Positions 24,350-40,500 of a stretch of DNA of 64,000 bases are shown piece by piece. Made by a program: the position numbers and the translations under genes. Positions within the stretch are counted from its first letter, which is position 1. Each line of letters begins with the position of its first letter. A model generated the notes under the pieces. That model saw only the letters and a list, made by a program, of their open reading frames with translations. It did not search any database and was not told where the DNA came from. The DNA comes from Camarhynchus parvulus (taxonomy: Eukaryota > Chordata > Aves > Passeriformes > Thraupidae). The stretch lies in assembly GCF_901933205.1 (NCBI RefSeq), contig NC_044572.1:110062965-110126964 (forward strand), in the 5' to 3' direction.

Positions 24350-27306
24350 AAATCCACTGTGTTAATTTTTACGTTATTCTGTGTCACTTGTCAGAAATCT
24401 AGCAATAATTGTTTTCCATTAAAACATTCAGTAATTACTTTAATAAAGTTTGAAGTATTGATGATAAAACATTAGTCGTATATGCCAGGGACATAGAAGC
24501 AGTTTTTAGTGGATTTTGGGGGGGAGAATTTTGTTGTTATTGACAGGATTTTGTGTGCATGTGTGTTGGGTTTTTAGTTGGGATTCTTGTGTATTTTTTT
24601 TAAACACAAGGTGTTTTTAGTCTTATTTTTAACTTCAGAACAGTGTTTTGCTACTTAGTTCTAGCAGCGATAATACTGTTAGTGTGGGGAGTCTGGCTCT
24701 TGCTCTCAGATGCTTTTGTCTCTTTTCAGAGCAGATCTAAATTATTTTTTGGAGATGTTCTGGAGGTTTCCCAGGTCCTTCACTGCTCCCCTTGGGCAGT
24801 TATGGGAATCAGTGAGCACAGATAATATGATGGAAAAAATGTGATGAACGCAGGTCAGTTCATCATAAGGGGTTGTTGTTTTCTAGTAAGTGTCATCTCC
24901 TACAGTTTAATATGTTGGGTACAATTCTATGATACAGCTGAGTCAGTGCAGTGGCTTTTTTGTGACAAAAAGCTCCTTTATCCTCACACCCATGGTTTTG
25001 CAAAGGAAGGCACTGAGAGCCACAGCAGTCAGCTCTGGCATTTGTTGTTCTTTTTTCCTGAGTCAATTCACTTGATTAACTGGTTGGATTTGATTTTTGC
25101 CTGAAGGAAAAACAGCTTTTTTGCTAAATTAGTGTGACAATTTGGCTAATAGAGGAGCCTGGTTAGTGCAAGAACAGCAGAATTCTGGGAGAAGGCATGG
25201 AACATCAGGACAGTGAGCAGTTGGGTCGTCTAGGCTGTGCTGAAAGGTGATAGCACATAATGAGAAATAAGCTTAAATCCTGTTTGGTACCATCTTTTAT
25301 GTTCTTTTTGAAGAGCTAAACTGTGACTCAGAAGTTCTGCAGTGAGAGCAGGGGTTCTGAGAAAAGGTGGATTTTAGCTTCTGGGGAAGCCTAGAGTGAT
25401 GTGTGAATGCTAAAGTACATGGGGTTTGTAGGTGGAGGTTGTTGTGGTTTTTTTTTTCATTTGAGACTGCACCTACCAGTCAGAATCTATTCAGTCATGT
25501 GATGCAAAGTGGAACTTTATCATTCTGGTTTGGCAGACTCAACTCAGAACATGTATGAATGTGGAGTAAAAACTTTGTGGTTGAAGTGTGATTGTCAGTT
25601 CTCATCTCTTCTCAGAATTAGATACGTAAATGTACACGCTTAATGTTTATCACAAGTCAGAATGGCACCAGAGGATGGGAAAATGCGTTTCAATGAAGGT
25701 TTATAAAAGGCTTAATGTCAAAAAATTGAGATATGCTCTGCTTCTTGATGTACTCTTTTGGTGCTTTCAGTACATGTGCTGGCTGGGCTGGCTTGTTAAG
25801 CTGTGAGAAGACTGGGCAAAATGTATCATTTTCTGCTCAGTTAGCAAGCTGAAGTAGCTCAGTAAGAGCTTAGATGAGTGGCAGCCCCAAGGCAGGACGG
25901 AAGGTGAGGCCGTACATGAGTGACTTAATTTCCTTCCACTGTCCTGATATTATACCCAAAATGCTTTTCCCTGGGAATTTGGAGAACTTGGAGACAATAG
26001 TTTGTGCAATTTTTAGAAGCCTCTCCCTAGTCTGTGTTACTAAAAAAAAAGTTTCAAACACTGTTTAAGAGAAGTTATGATTCTGCAAGATAAGCTATTT
26101 GAAGAGTTGCTAAAATGTATGTGTATCTATACTGGTCGATATATCTGCATCAATTATCCAACTAAATAATAATATAGTACATTAAAACTCTTGGTTTCTT
26201 GCATAGAGACTGCTTGGAGTACAGACTAGGGTAATGTAAAACCTGTGAAATCACAGTGATATGCAAACCTGAATAACTGATATGCGAAACAGTTTTCTTT
26301 GACCTTCATCTTTTTCAAACTTGATAATAACATTGTGCGTACCCAGTCTTAATTTTTAGTTTTATGGAGCACCTGGATTCTTACAGTACTGGAAAGGATT
26401 TCTAGTGAAAATAATGGATAATACTATAGTTGTGAGAAGATATAAGAAAAAATAAGTAATTACAAGCAGCTATAGCTAAGTGGAAGTTTTATGGTATTAT
26501 AACATTGTTACTACATCATTATGCATATTTTATTTGAAAATAAAAGCATTCCATGATTGCATGCACAAGTGTTAATTACCTTTCTTCCCTCAGTGCTGAA
26601 GTACCATTTTAGCTGATGCTGTAAAGCAATTGAGCATCCTGTTGTTTAATATCTATCAATATCTGCCTTTTTTCATGAATAATAATAAAAATCCTGTAAT
26701 TATAGTTTGGTTAGAGACTATTAGTTGGGGCTCTCTAAAGACAGTAAGTCTTTGTATTCTGTTGTGAATATGTCTTTATCTCTCTTTAACAATTTAATCA
26801 ATGCTTCTGTGCTTATTTTATTCTCTGGCAAGTGGCACTATTAATCACTAGATTAAAGTAGACTTGATTTTCAATTTGCTTTCAGATATTAGTCTTTTGT
26901 TGGGTTTTTTTTTTTAAACGAGTGAAATCAAGTGAAAATATTTCAGTCTTCAGTTGACATTTATTAGGATAATCTGTGTTAAATGTTACATTCTTTAATT
27001 ATGTTTTGGAGTAAATTTGCTGTATTGATTTAATGTGGATTTTGGTTGATTAGAACTTGACAGACAGTCAATTGATTTTGAAATGTACTGTGCTTGGGAA
27101 AGAGAATCTGAACTAAGCCATCTTAGGCTAAAGAGAGCTCTCCTATTTTCTATTTTATGGCTTGTGTTGGTATTACTTGGTAGTAATTAACTTCCAGTGA
27201 AGCAGTTAGTTGCTTCAGAGCAATTAGAGTACTAAATAAATTTGTGCAGGCAATATTTGCTTGACTTGGAAAATGCATTGAGCAGTTGCCAGTGTGTAAC
27301 ATATAA

Positions 27307-30884
<3,578 letters not shown>

Positions 30885-31010
30885 ACAAACTATGAAAACA
30901 GAATATACAGTCTGAAAGTAGAGTGTGGACCTAAATACCCAGAAGCACCTCCTACAGTTAGATTTGTTACTAAAATTAATATGAATGGAATAAATAATTC
31001 CAATGGAATG
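30885..31010 (+). CDS. UBE2V2: UBE2V2 coding exon 3
   Basis: Exon 3 encodes residues 55-96, from [15 protein letters not shown] to NGINNSNGM. This is the central sheet and the segment that in active E2s leads to the HPN motif and catalytic cysteine. No HPN-Cys arrangement is present: [11 protein letters not shown] occupies that place, as expected for a UEV. The only cysteine of the exon is Cys68. Residue 78 is Thr (APPTV) where I recall Ser in human UBE2V2. Splice signals are strong: a pyrimidine tract ending TTTCTAG at 30884 and ATG/GTAAGT at 31011. Its length of 42 whole codons means skipping would keep the frame but remove the core of the fold. Confidence 0.97.
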
Positions 31011-34000
31011 GTAAGTTGAAATGGTAAGATCAACCATGTTGTTAATTTACACTAAAAATATTTCTGTGAAAATCAGGTGAGGAATATGAATGTTGCACAG
31101 GGCTTTCTATTTAATGTTTATAATATAAATACAGATTTCAATTGAGATTTGGTGGCCTACTTCTTCAAATCTTTGTGTCTTTTTGTGGCTTACCAATGAG
31201 ATGAGCATTATTTATAATATTAAGACAGTTGTTTCTTTTAAATGAAGATGAAGGTTTTAGTTTTGAACAGGAAAACAATAAGTGTTTAAGCTCTGTGTAG
31301 GTATTTCCCTCCTAATACTCTTATAAAAGGAGATTAGTTTCATATTGTAGCAGGAATATTACAGATTCTGTCTGATGTTTCCACTAATTAAAAATTGAGG
31401 TTGTTCCTGATGATACTCACTCTGGATGTATTAACTCACCTATAATGAGCTGATGTATTTATACTCTTGTTTCCTTTATACTGGATTTATTCAAATCCAA
31501 GGTGATTCTGAACTTCGGTCTTAAGACCTTTTGATGTAGCTGGTAGCCACTTGCATTATAAAGGTCAATTTGCAGTAAGTTGCTTTCACTGATCCTGCAG
31601 TTAGGGTGGGATGAGTTCACAGAGGAGCTGTGGCAGCAGCTCAGGCGAGCTTGTTGCTCACCAGGTACTTAAATACTGTGAGCAGCTGGGATGCCCCTTT
31701 GCTCAGAGGAGGTGTGAGCTGCCTTGCCTTTCCAGTGGTGTGTGCATCTATCAGCAGGAAACACAGTCACAAATACAATCACCATTTGTGGGTACATTTG
31801 TCTTTAGTGAATGCAGAGTAATTGGGTTAAGGCAATACCTAAAGGTGCACTCACTAGCATCTTTGGATTTTAAATAATTTGTGAGATTTACAAGAAAGAT
31901 GGACTTGCATTTCTGTAATTAACATTACTGAACTGTGAAGCTCAAGTGTCTCAATGACTGTAGCAGGGGAAGAGGTTCTCAGGGGATCTTCTGAGCTGTT
32001 GTAGGTTGTAGAGTGGTGTTCTGGTTGGTCATCCAAAGCTATTTCACTAATGCCTCAGAAATAATCTAAAATTACTCTGAAAATACTTTTATGTAGCTAA
32101 CAATCTTACTCTACCTGAATATCCTGTTAAAATTGCTATCTGCAAATTAGCTCATGCCCTTAAAATCACAGCTGTGGTTTGTTGTCTCAGGGTGTGTGTT
32201 TATTGAGAAGTTGTGAGAAACAAAAGCTGCTTGGTATGTTTGGAAGATGATTTCATACCTCTTCCTTGTACCATAGGAACATATATTATTGTGATTCAGT
32301 GAAGAGGTATGCTGCCATGGCTTAATCTCTGCATACCTCAAGACATAGGTGTTGGTTTTCAGAAGCAGGACCTTAGACTGGCAGAGCCTGAAGGCTCTTG
32401 TTTACTGAAGCCAGTAAGTTTGAGCCTTTGTTTGGAAAAGTCTACATTTGCTCAGCTTGCTGAGGAACAGGGTGACTACTGTGACAGGAAATCTGTGTTG
32501 TTGTTTTAAAAGCGCTGTTCAAATGGAGTCATTCCTACAGGAAAAATTGGTTTTAGTAAGTTAATAATCTTACATCAAACCATCATTAATTTTTCACCCC
32601 AAAAGATAAATTTGTATATCTTATGAAGGATTTCCTATGCAAATGCATAACTTCTTTTTTTTTTCTAATGGGTTTAAATGGGAATAAATAGTATTTTTAA
32701 TGAAAGGAATTTTCATAAGTAGTGAATTTAAAACACATTTATTATATAATTTTTAATGTGCCCATTGTTCCAGTGTCTCGCATTTTATCTTATTTTGTCT
32801 TTGTGGTCATTAGAGGAACCGTGAAACAAACAGTGGGGCATGTTCAGCATCCTGGAGCAGTTGATACAGTTGCTTCCTGATAGCTCCTTCATGTTTCTTC
32901 CAAGCTGTTCTCCCACTTTCTGGTCATCTTTCATTTAATAGATCATAAGTGGTTTGAATTCTTTGAATTAATGGCAGGGTTTCATCTGCAGACTTCCTCT
33001 ACTATCCGTGCTTCTGCAGGCACCCTGGGTTTTGACATGTGGCCAGCTTTTGGTCACATTGCTTATAGATGTCAGGAAGAAGTTGTGACTTGCTGAAAAG
33101 AAAACTGAGACAAACAGCAGCTGAAATTGTTTTGTCTTAGCAGATTATACTCAAAATATTTGTAATGTTGTTAAGGTAGGCTTGTGTGCCAGTTAACATC
33201 TGTGGAAAAGTAGGGCCCACACTGGGGGTTTTAGAGAGTGATAATTTTCTGTTGAGTTAAAGTGTGAGTGGTACAGGGGAAAGATGGATAAGTGTAGTTA
33301 CTAGGGATCTAAGCAAACTATTCTCATACTTCTCTGTGTGCAATGGTTCTCAACTTTCTTGATTAAAAATCCCTTTACTCAAAAGCCCTTTACTCTTTGC
33401 ATGAAAAGGGCATATGTGTAATGAATTTATCAATACTGACAGGTACAATTTTATTGACTTTTTGTTTGATTAGTCTGTGAGAAAGGAGTTTGTAAGTAAC
33501 TTTTCTGCCAGCAGCGTATCTTCAGGAATCACTGATAAATTTAGTGCAGGAAAGGAGAGAACTGGTTCAGGAATATTTTATCTCAAAAGACTAAGGTGCT
33601 CTGAGGCACCCTGTTAAATTGTCTTTCTTTTCTTATCTGCAAGTTAAGAAAACAGTTTGTGGGTTTTTTTTTTCTTTTTAATTTACCTATGGAGTTGCTG
33701 TATTTGTATACAGAATTAGGTTACTAAGGTCAGAAAAACAAGTCCAAGTACTTGTGTAGAGCTGCACAAAATGCTTTTAGGTGCTAATGGCATCACTGTT
33801 GTAAAACTGTAGATTATTATTCCTAATGCTACAGGGTGTTTTCTCTTGGAGACTTATGTATCTCATATTGATAAAACACAGGTTGCATTCTAATGTGCTG
33901 TTTGTTTTCCCATTTTCTCTTGAGGTTGTCTGATTTTTGCATCTGTGATAGTGCTCCTCAGCAGTCTATCTTGCAGAATTTGCAATCACTTCTACTCATT

Positions 34001-36701
34001 AAGATACAATTTACAGCTGGAAGTATTTGTTTACTTTAAAAACACTTAGGACTCTGAGCTGTAAATCTGTAAGCTGCCTGTAAATCTGTAAGCTGCCCAG
34101 TTACTGCTCTGACTATGTTTGCTGTAGACATTTGCTACCTGTTACTTGGAATATTGTAAACACTGAATACTTTGTATAATTGTGTAAAATAATTTTGTTT
34201 ATTTTCAACTGTTTAAAAAAATAATGCATTTTATATATTGCTTCTCTTTTTATTCAGGGTTCCACAGTGGTGTACCCCCCCAATAGAATAGTCTAAATAA
34301 AATAGTCTTCAGATTGCAGTTTGCAGCTTTATTAGCTTTTATGTGACCTTGAAATGTCTCCCTGTGTTCCAGGATGTGCATTTGAATATTGCCTAATGCT
34401 TTTGTGTGATTTGAACATAGTTTGTGTCACTCTCTTAAATGTCTTTAAATGTCTTATCATTGTTCTTCATAAAGTGAGTTTATTATGCACTAACTTGGAA
34501 ATCAATTCTGCAAGACAGAAAACAGAACCTGAGCCAAAATCTTTACTGCTGCAAGATGTTATGAAAGAAGTTGGTGACTTGCAGAAAAGAGACTTGAGAT
34601 AAACAAGCAACAAAAATGTCATGTTGCAGCAGTCTTTAGTCAGAAAACATTCATAGCAGTGTTAAAGCAGAGTTTACAGTCTGTGAGTTTTTTTGTTGCA
34701 AATTCCCAGGAAAAAAGAAAAGCAGGAGGAGCTTACTCTTAAGTGATCAGCTCTCATGTTCCAGTCTTTGTAGAACTGCATTATTTGAACAGCAGTGGTG
34801 ACTGGCTGCTGTGTGCTGTAATTGAGGCAAACATCCAGACCTGAGGGAAACGACAAAGGCAGAATTGAGGAGAAACAAGGGGAAGGAGGATAGTGTGAAA
34901 GCAGAATTTCCAGACTGAAGGTAGATGTTAATTTCTGTAGTCCCAGGTCAACTTCCTTTCCAGCCATTTTGCATCCTATCTACCACATTAACCCAAATCC
35001 CCCTTTAAAAAAGTAGCAATTGTACAGGAATTACAGTGATGATTTCACCAGTGCTAACTTTCACAATCTTTTTCTGTATTGGCTCATACATTCATGTATT
35101 TTAAACTGGCATGATGTTGCTCCATAATTTAGCTTTTATTTTGATGGTGTTTTTCTTTTTTATCAAATATTTGCAATAATTATTAAGTCATCTGACTGCC
35201 ATTCTTAGTGTAGCTTGATGATACAAATTGTTGTTGGCAACTCTGATGACTTCAAGGGGTTCCCAGTTCTGAGCAGAGCATTGTGTGAAAAGAAATGCTT
35301 TTAAGTGCTGAGCTGTAAATAAGGTCAAGGATCCTACCTAGAGACTTCTTTCTAAGGTGGTGCTTTAAACTGGATGGGTTCTGTCAGTTCAGATCAGAAA
35401 ATATTTCCCTGTATGTGGTTTACCTGAGCTGACAGGCAGTAGCACTGTTAAAGGAACAAGAGAGGGAACAGAAGTTTCTTTGGATAGTATTGCTGCCGAA
35501 GCCAGCCATTGCTAAACCTTGGCCTCAGTTTCCTCCTACAAAAAGGTTTAGTCTCATCTGGTGTTCTGAAAATAGCCCCACTTCAAATAATGTAGAAATA
35601 AAACATCTGTGTTAACATTCTTATTTCTGATTCCAGGTTTTTTTTTCTTTCAGCTTGCCCTAATTAGGATGGGATAGAAACTTCTTGATGTTTTATGCTA
35701 CCTAAATCATAAAACAGTGGTTTCCAGCACTCTTGTAGCCATGTGGGCTGCAACTCTACCAAAGGAATCCAGTAGCATGCAATAGCCCTATTCCTGCCCC
35801 AGGGCCTGCTTTGCAGTTGCACAGCTGTAGGCCCTTCTGTGCTCTTAAGTTCCTCCATGCAGGGGTTGGGAATTAACCTGCTGCCAGAACAATTCCCAGG
35901 ATGACTTTCAATTGCTGACTTTCCTATGGAAACCTCCCCGTTATAATGTAATTGTGTAAATTGTCCCACAGGTTTTATAAACGCATAGGAGAAGTCCCAT
36001 GTCCTTTCCTTTCAGTTCATATTCCACTTGGTAAGTGATGTACAGTAATCTTCACGGCTCCGTAAGATGACTTACTGTGAGAAGGATGCAAAGAACTAAG
36101 AAATGTCTGAGCATTACAAATCAGTTATTTCAGTATTTCAAGACATTTCTTAATACATGTAGTGCCTCTAGATGTATCAGAAGCACCGTGTAATATCTGT
36201 GTGAAAGAAATCACCAACAGTACTTGTAGCAAAGAAATAATAAGGGAAATGTTCCTTTAGAAAGGAATTCTGTGGACTCTGGTGTGGCAGGTTCTTTTAA
36301 GAACTAAGGAACAACCAGGTGCATATATTAGCATAGTGAAGGTGATTACTTGTTTAGTTTTGGGGGTAATTTGAAAAAGAACTATAAATTTGGCGAGGTA
36401 GCAGCTCCAGTTTCGCAGTGAACAGTTTGCTGATGTCCTCCCGTCCTCCTTTCCTTCACACTAATATAAGTAGCAGCACAGATGGAAGGGTCCACCTGCA
36501 TGGATTTTATTGCAGAATCTGTATCTGTGTGTAAGTATATGATTGTTTTCCTTAAAATATTTTAGGAACACAGGGACTTTATGCCACAGAGAAGGTGTCA
36601 GGGAATGCTTAGACCATTTCTTAGAGCAACTGTTGATAACAGTTACTTATGTAGATATTTTGTGTTCAGTAATAAATTAGATTTCTCTCTTCTTTTTCCA
36701 G
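31011..36701. other. UBE2V2: UBE2V2 intron 3
   Basis: A 5.7-kb intron with consensus GTAAGT donor and polypyrimidine-CAG acceptor. The only structure noted is the 19-bp tandem duplication at 34059-34096. No transposon was recognised. Confidence 0.9.
34059..34096. repeat. Exact 19-bp tandem duplication
   Basis: CTGTAAATCTGTAAGCTGC occurs twice head to tail (34059-34077 and 34078-34096) without mismatch in UBE2V2 intron 3. Confidence 0.95.
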
Positions 36702-36848
36702 GTGGATGCACGGAGCATACCAGTGTTAGCAAAATGGCAAAATTCATATAGCATTAAAGTTGTACTTCAAGAGCTAAGACGTCTAATGATGTCCAAAGAA
36801 AATATGAAGCTTCCACAACCTCCAGAGGGACAAACTTACAATAATTAA
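36702..36848 (+). CDS. UBE2V2: UBE2V2 coding exon 4 and stop
   Basis: The terminal coding exon gives residues 97-144, [12 protein letters not shown] to PPEGQTYNN, followed by TAA at 36846-36848. It holds the long helix with the [11 protein letters not shown] segment shared by both UEV paralogues. The residues distinguishing UBE2V2 from UBE2V1 (VDARSIP rather than VDPRAIS, and TYNN at the end) are here. The acceptor is a long pyrimidine tract ending TTTCCAG at 36701. The normal C-terminal length and lack of any disrupting change argue that this is the functional gene and not a processed copy. Confidence 0.97.
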
Positions 36849-37575
36849 TTTTAGCTGATTCTCAAACTTCTGTCTTAAAACAACAACCTTCTACTCATGT
36901 TATGTCTTGATTAAATCTCACAATGCAAACACCCACACATTAAAGAATTTCAGCTGGTATACATGACCTGGACATTTGTAAGAATATATATAATATATGT
37001 ATGCCCAATATGTTTTCAGGCACTATGGGAGAAAAAGGCAGCACAATTATTTTTTTCTCTTTACTGAGGCACTGTCATTTAAGCATAAGCCTGAAATAGC
37101 CTATAATTGGAATTCAGGTTTTACAAGATGAAAGCATGACAGAAAGTGTCAGATTGCTGTGGAATAATATATGTTACTGAAAATAATTTCTGGAGAAGGC
37201 AAAATATAAATGGCATGCTTTATCCATCTTGCTTAGTAAAAGAGCTGCAGTTAAATTTGTTTTAAGGTAGCAGGTACAGTGAATACCATTGCTCATCTTG
37301 TTTAATTTTGCAAGGGTGTGGGTGCCGACTACTAGTAGTGTCACAAAGTATGTTCAGGATTGTTTTGATACCTGTATTTATAAAATGGGGGGATTAATTT
37401 CTGTTAAGCAGCTCCTGTGTTACATGTATTGGACATGGCAAATATTTGTTTACAGTCTTTGTTCTAATAAACCATGCATTTAAGTTTTAGTGAAACAAAG
37501 GAAATGTATGGATATGTGATTGAGATTAAAGTTAGTCTTAAAATGTAAATAAAATGTGGAAAGTGTCTGAGGCTG
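36849..37575 (+). other. UBE2V2: Probable UBE2V2 3' UTR with two polyadenylation signals
   Basis: AT-rich non-coding sequence follows the stop codon. Canonical AATAAA hexamers occur at 37466-37471 and 37548-37553. The second is followed within about 15 nt by a GT-rich stretch (GTGTCTGAGGCTGTG), the normal arrangement for a cleavage site. The end given here assumes the second signal is used. Another AATAAA at about 38534 could give a longer form. These positions are inference from motifs; no transcript evidence is available. Confidence 0.6.
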
Positions 37576-40500
37576 TGCCATTTCTATAATAGTCATGTAA
37601 TATATGTACAGTAACTGGCAGAAGTAGTGGAAAGCCAAACATAATATTGCTGCTGGTGTTACGTGCACCTTTTGCTCTTATCACTTTTGTATGGTTACTT
37701 TACTTGAGAGGTCAAGGTATTCCATATGTTGCAGGGGAGTAAGTTCTGTCATCTGTAGTATCACTTCTTTAGAGAAACTTGCACTCTGTGTGTGTGTGTG
37801 TATAAATATATTAAAAAAACCCCAAACACCAAACTAAGCCCAAAATAAAAACGAACAAAACCCCCTTGCCTACCCATCTGCCCTTTAGTTCCCCTCCAGA
37901 TTCTTTCCAGAAATGAGCATAACTTTCACTTTGCTTACTTGACCTCTAAGCAGTTTTCAGATCATATTGCTGAAGTCTGTCCTACTTCTCAGTCCTTTGT
38001 CTTGTTTTCTTACATTTTTTCTTCTTTTATGTTACTTGCCTTTTTTCCTTGTCTGTTCTGCTTTTGCCTTTTCTGAAACACACAAAAAAGAAACTTCAGG
38101 AAGCTTTACTAAAAATCACACCTGTGCTACAGATCATCATATTTCCATCTGCTTAAGATGAATCATTTGCTGTGATGCCGCTGTGTTTGTAGCTAGAAGC
38201 ATTCTGTCTTTCCTGCAGTCCTCAGTTTGTTTTTTCAATGTATTCTGTCTGGTGGGAACACTGGTTTTTTTTCTGTTACTGATTTCTCATAAGCAAGTAG
38301 GTAATGCTGTTCTTTTGGATATTACGTCTTCTTTCCCTGCCCCTCACCTTGGAGAATGCAAACCTTTGTTCATTTTGGTGAGAATATGTAACATTGGGAG
38401 TGAGTCAGCTGTTTGCATTCGAAGTTTTATTTAGTGGTTCTTTTGAAAAGTGGATATGATCAAAAGCCATCAACAGCTAGGTAACTTTCTTTGATAAGCC
38501 TTTGCCTATTTCTGATGTAAACAATGAAAAGCAATAAACTAGGTATTCTTTTTTTTTAATTGAAAGGTTTGATTGATATTTGTCAATTTATTCTTTTTAG
38601 ACAAATTGGGCACTTCCAGAATCGGTGGATTTATAGCTGCCAGCTACCTCGTGTCTGTATTTATATAACATATCATTTGTCATGGTTTGGCTGAAGTGCA
38701 TTGCAACATTTTTTTTCCTTGTTTTAATTGGAATGACTTTGATGCCATTAAATCTTCTTTCTTACACTAACACTGCTAATCTATATTTAATCAGTTAAAA
38801 TAATGGAACTGTACAGTTCTGAGATGTGAATTTTTGGGGAAGATTACAACATAAGCTATTGAGAGAATGCTTGTCGACTATTATCTGGTTGGTAACATAA
38901 TTTAAGAGACTGGCTTATTCACAGAGCATCAAGAAGAGCCTGTTGTTTGCATGGTTGTGTGTGGTACAAGGTGATCCTGTAATAGTCTGTCCATTTGTAT
39001 CGGTCAGAATCTGCCTATCCAGCTCTAAACAGATATATTTTGCAAAGGAAAAATCAGTTCTGGAGGGAGTTGAGCTGATCTCTGACACTGGAGTACGTAA
39101 TACATGGATGACTACAAAAATATTCCTGCAGTGATCTTAGGTGTGTTGATTTTCTATTTTGCTCATACTGGGACAAGTCTGAAGTGTAATTAATTATGAA
39201 ATTTTAAAATGTCTTCAACTACTGCATAAAGTTCAGAGCCTCCTCAAAGCACTTCTACTACCTGAAGAAGCTTTTGAAGCACTGTGCTTACTCTCCTCCA
39301 GAAAAATAATGTTTTGCAAGTGTCGATGTCTGATCAATGTTTACTTCAAATTTGCTTTCTCATATTCTGAAGTTCTCATTAGGTAGCCTACTTAGGTGAC
39401 AGAATTTTAATTTTCTTCTCATAAGTATTTAACTTGTGTTACATTCTTTTGGCAAGATTTGAATTTGCCATTGTTACCAAATGTGTTGGTTTTTTTTGTT
39501 TTTCTTTTCAAACCCATATTTGAACTATTATAAAATAAATCTTGCAAAGCAGAGCACCATTTGAAGCCAATTGGGTGAGGGACAAGGTGGAAAAGCCCTA
39601 AATACATAATTATTTTCATGTTGGTGGTCATTGGCTGGGATTTAAACTAGCTTTGTGCTCTGAAGCATTGCCAAAGTTCTTGTGTTTTGGTTGTTTGACA
39701 CACAGATCCGTTTTCTATAAAGCAGAGAAAAAAAGCCAAAGATGGTATGATTCATACTTTGTTAAACCTTAAGATACAATGAGCAAGCCTATGGAAATAG
39801 CCACATTATAAATGATGTGCCTTACTCATAGATAATAAAGTAAAAAAAACATTGCAAGGTGTGAAGCTACCAATGGCCTTGACTGCTCTCCTCTTCCTGA
39901 ATGCAAGCTGAGAATACTTTTCACCAAGCAAGACAGAGTCAGCAGTGCATCTCTCAACTATTATCAAATAAATGCATAATGCACATTCCTCCTAAATGTT
40001 TCTTACTGTATAGGGGATACCTAAAGAAATTCTAGTACCTAAAGAAATGTCATATTATTATGACAACTGATCATCTATAATGGTAACAACTGTATAATTT
40101 AGACAAGTGTTTGTGTTTTACGTGGTTACTTATATGGTGAGTTTGTAGCTATTTAGTAGCTTTTGGGACAGTATAGCTCATGGCCTAAAAATATGTTACA
40201 CTTCTATTATGCTCTCTTTTGATGCAAAAGGCACGCTTAGTAGGCCACCAGGTAATTGTCCTGTGGTAGAAGCAGGATGTCTGACTACTACTTGCTTTAA
40301 TTCTGGCCTCTAGTTTATGAAAACTCAGCCAGATTGCCCTGGTGTGGCTGATTTCAACTGCTAGAGGAGGAGCAAACTGGTACTAAGCAAGTCTGAATAA
40401 GCATTACTGTACCAAAGAAAGATGACTTAAAACTCCTGTTGGTCTTTTATGTGAGTAAAATTCCAGATAGATGTGAAGCAGTGGGACAAAATATGTTTCT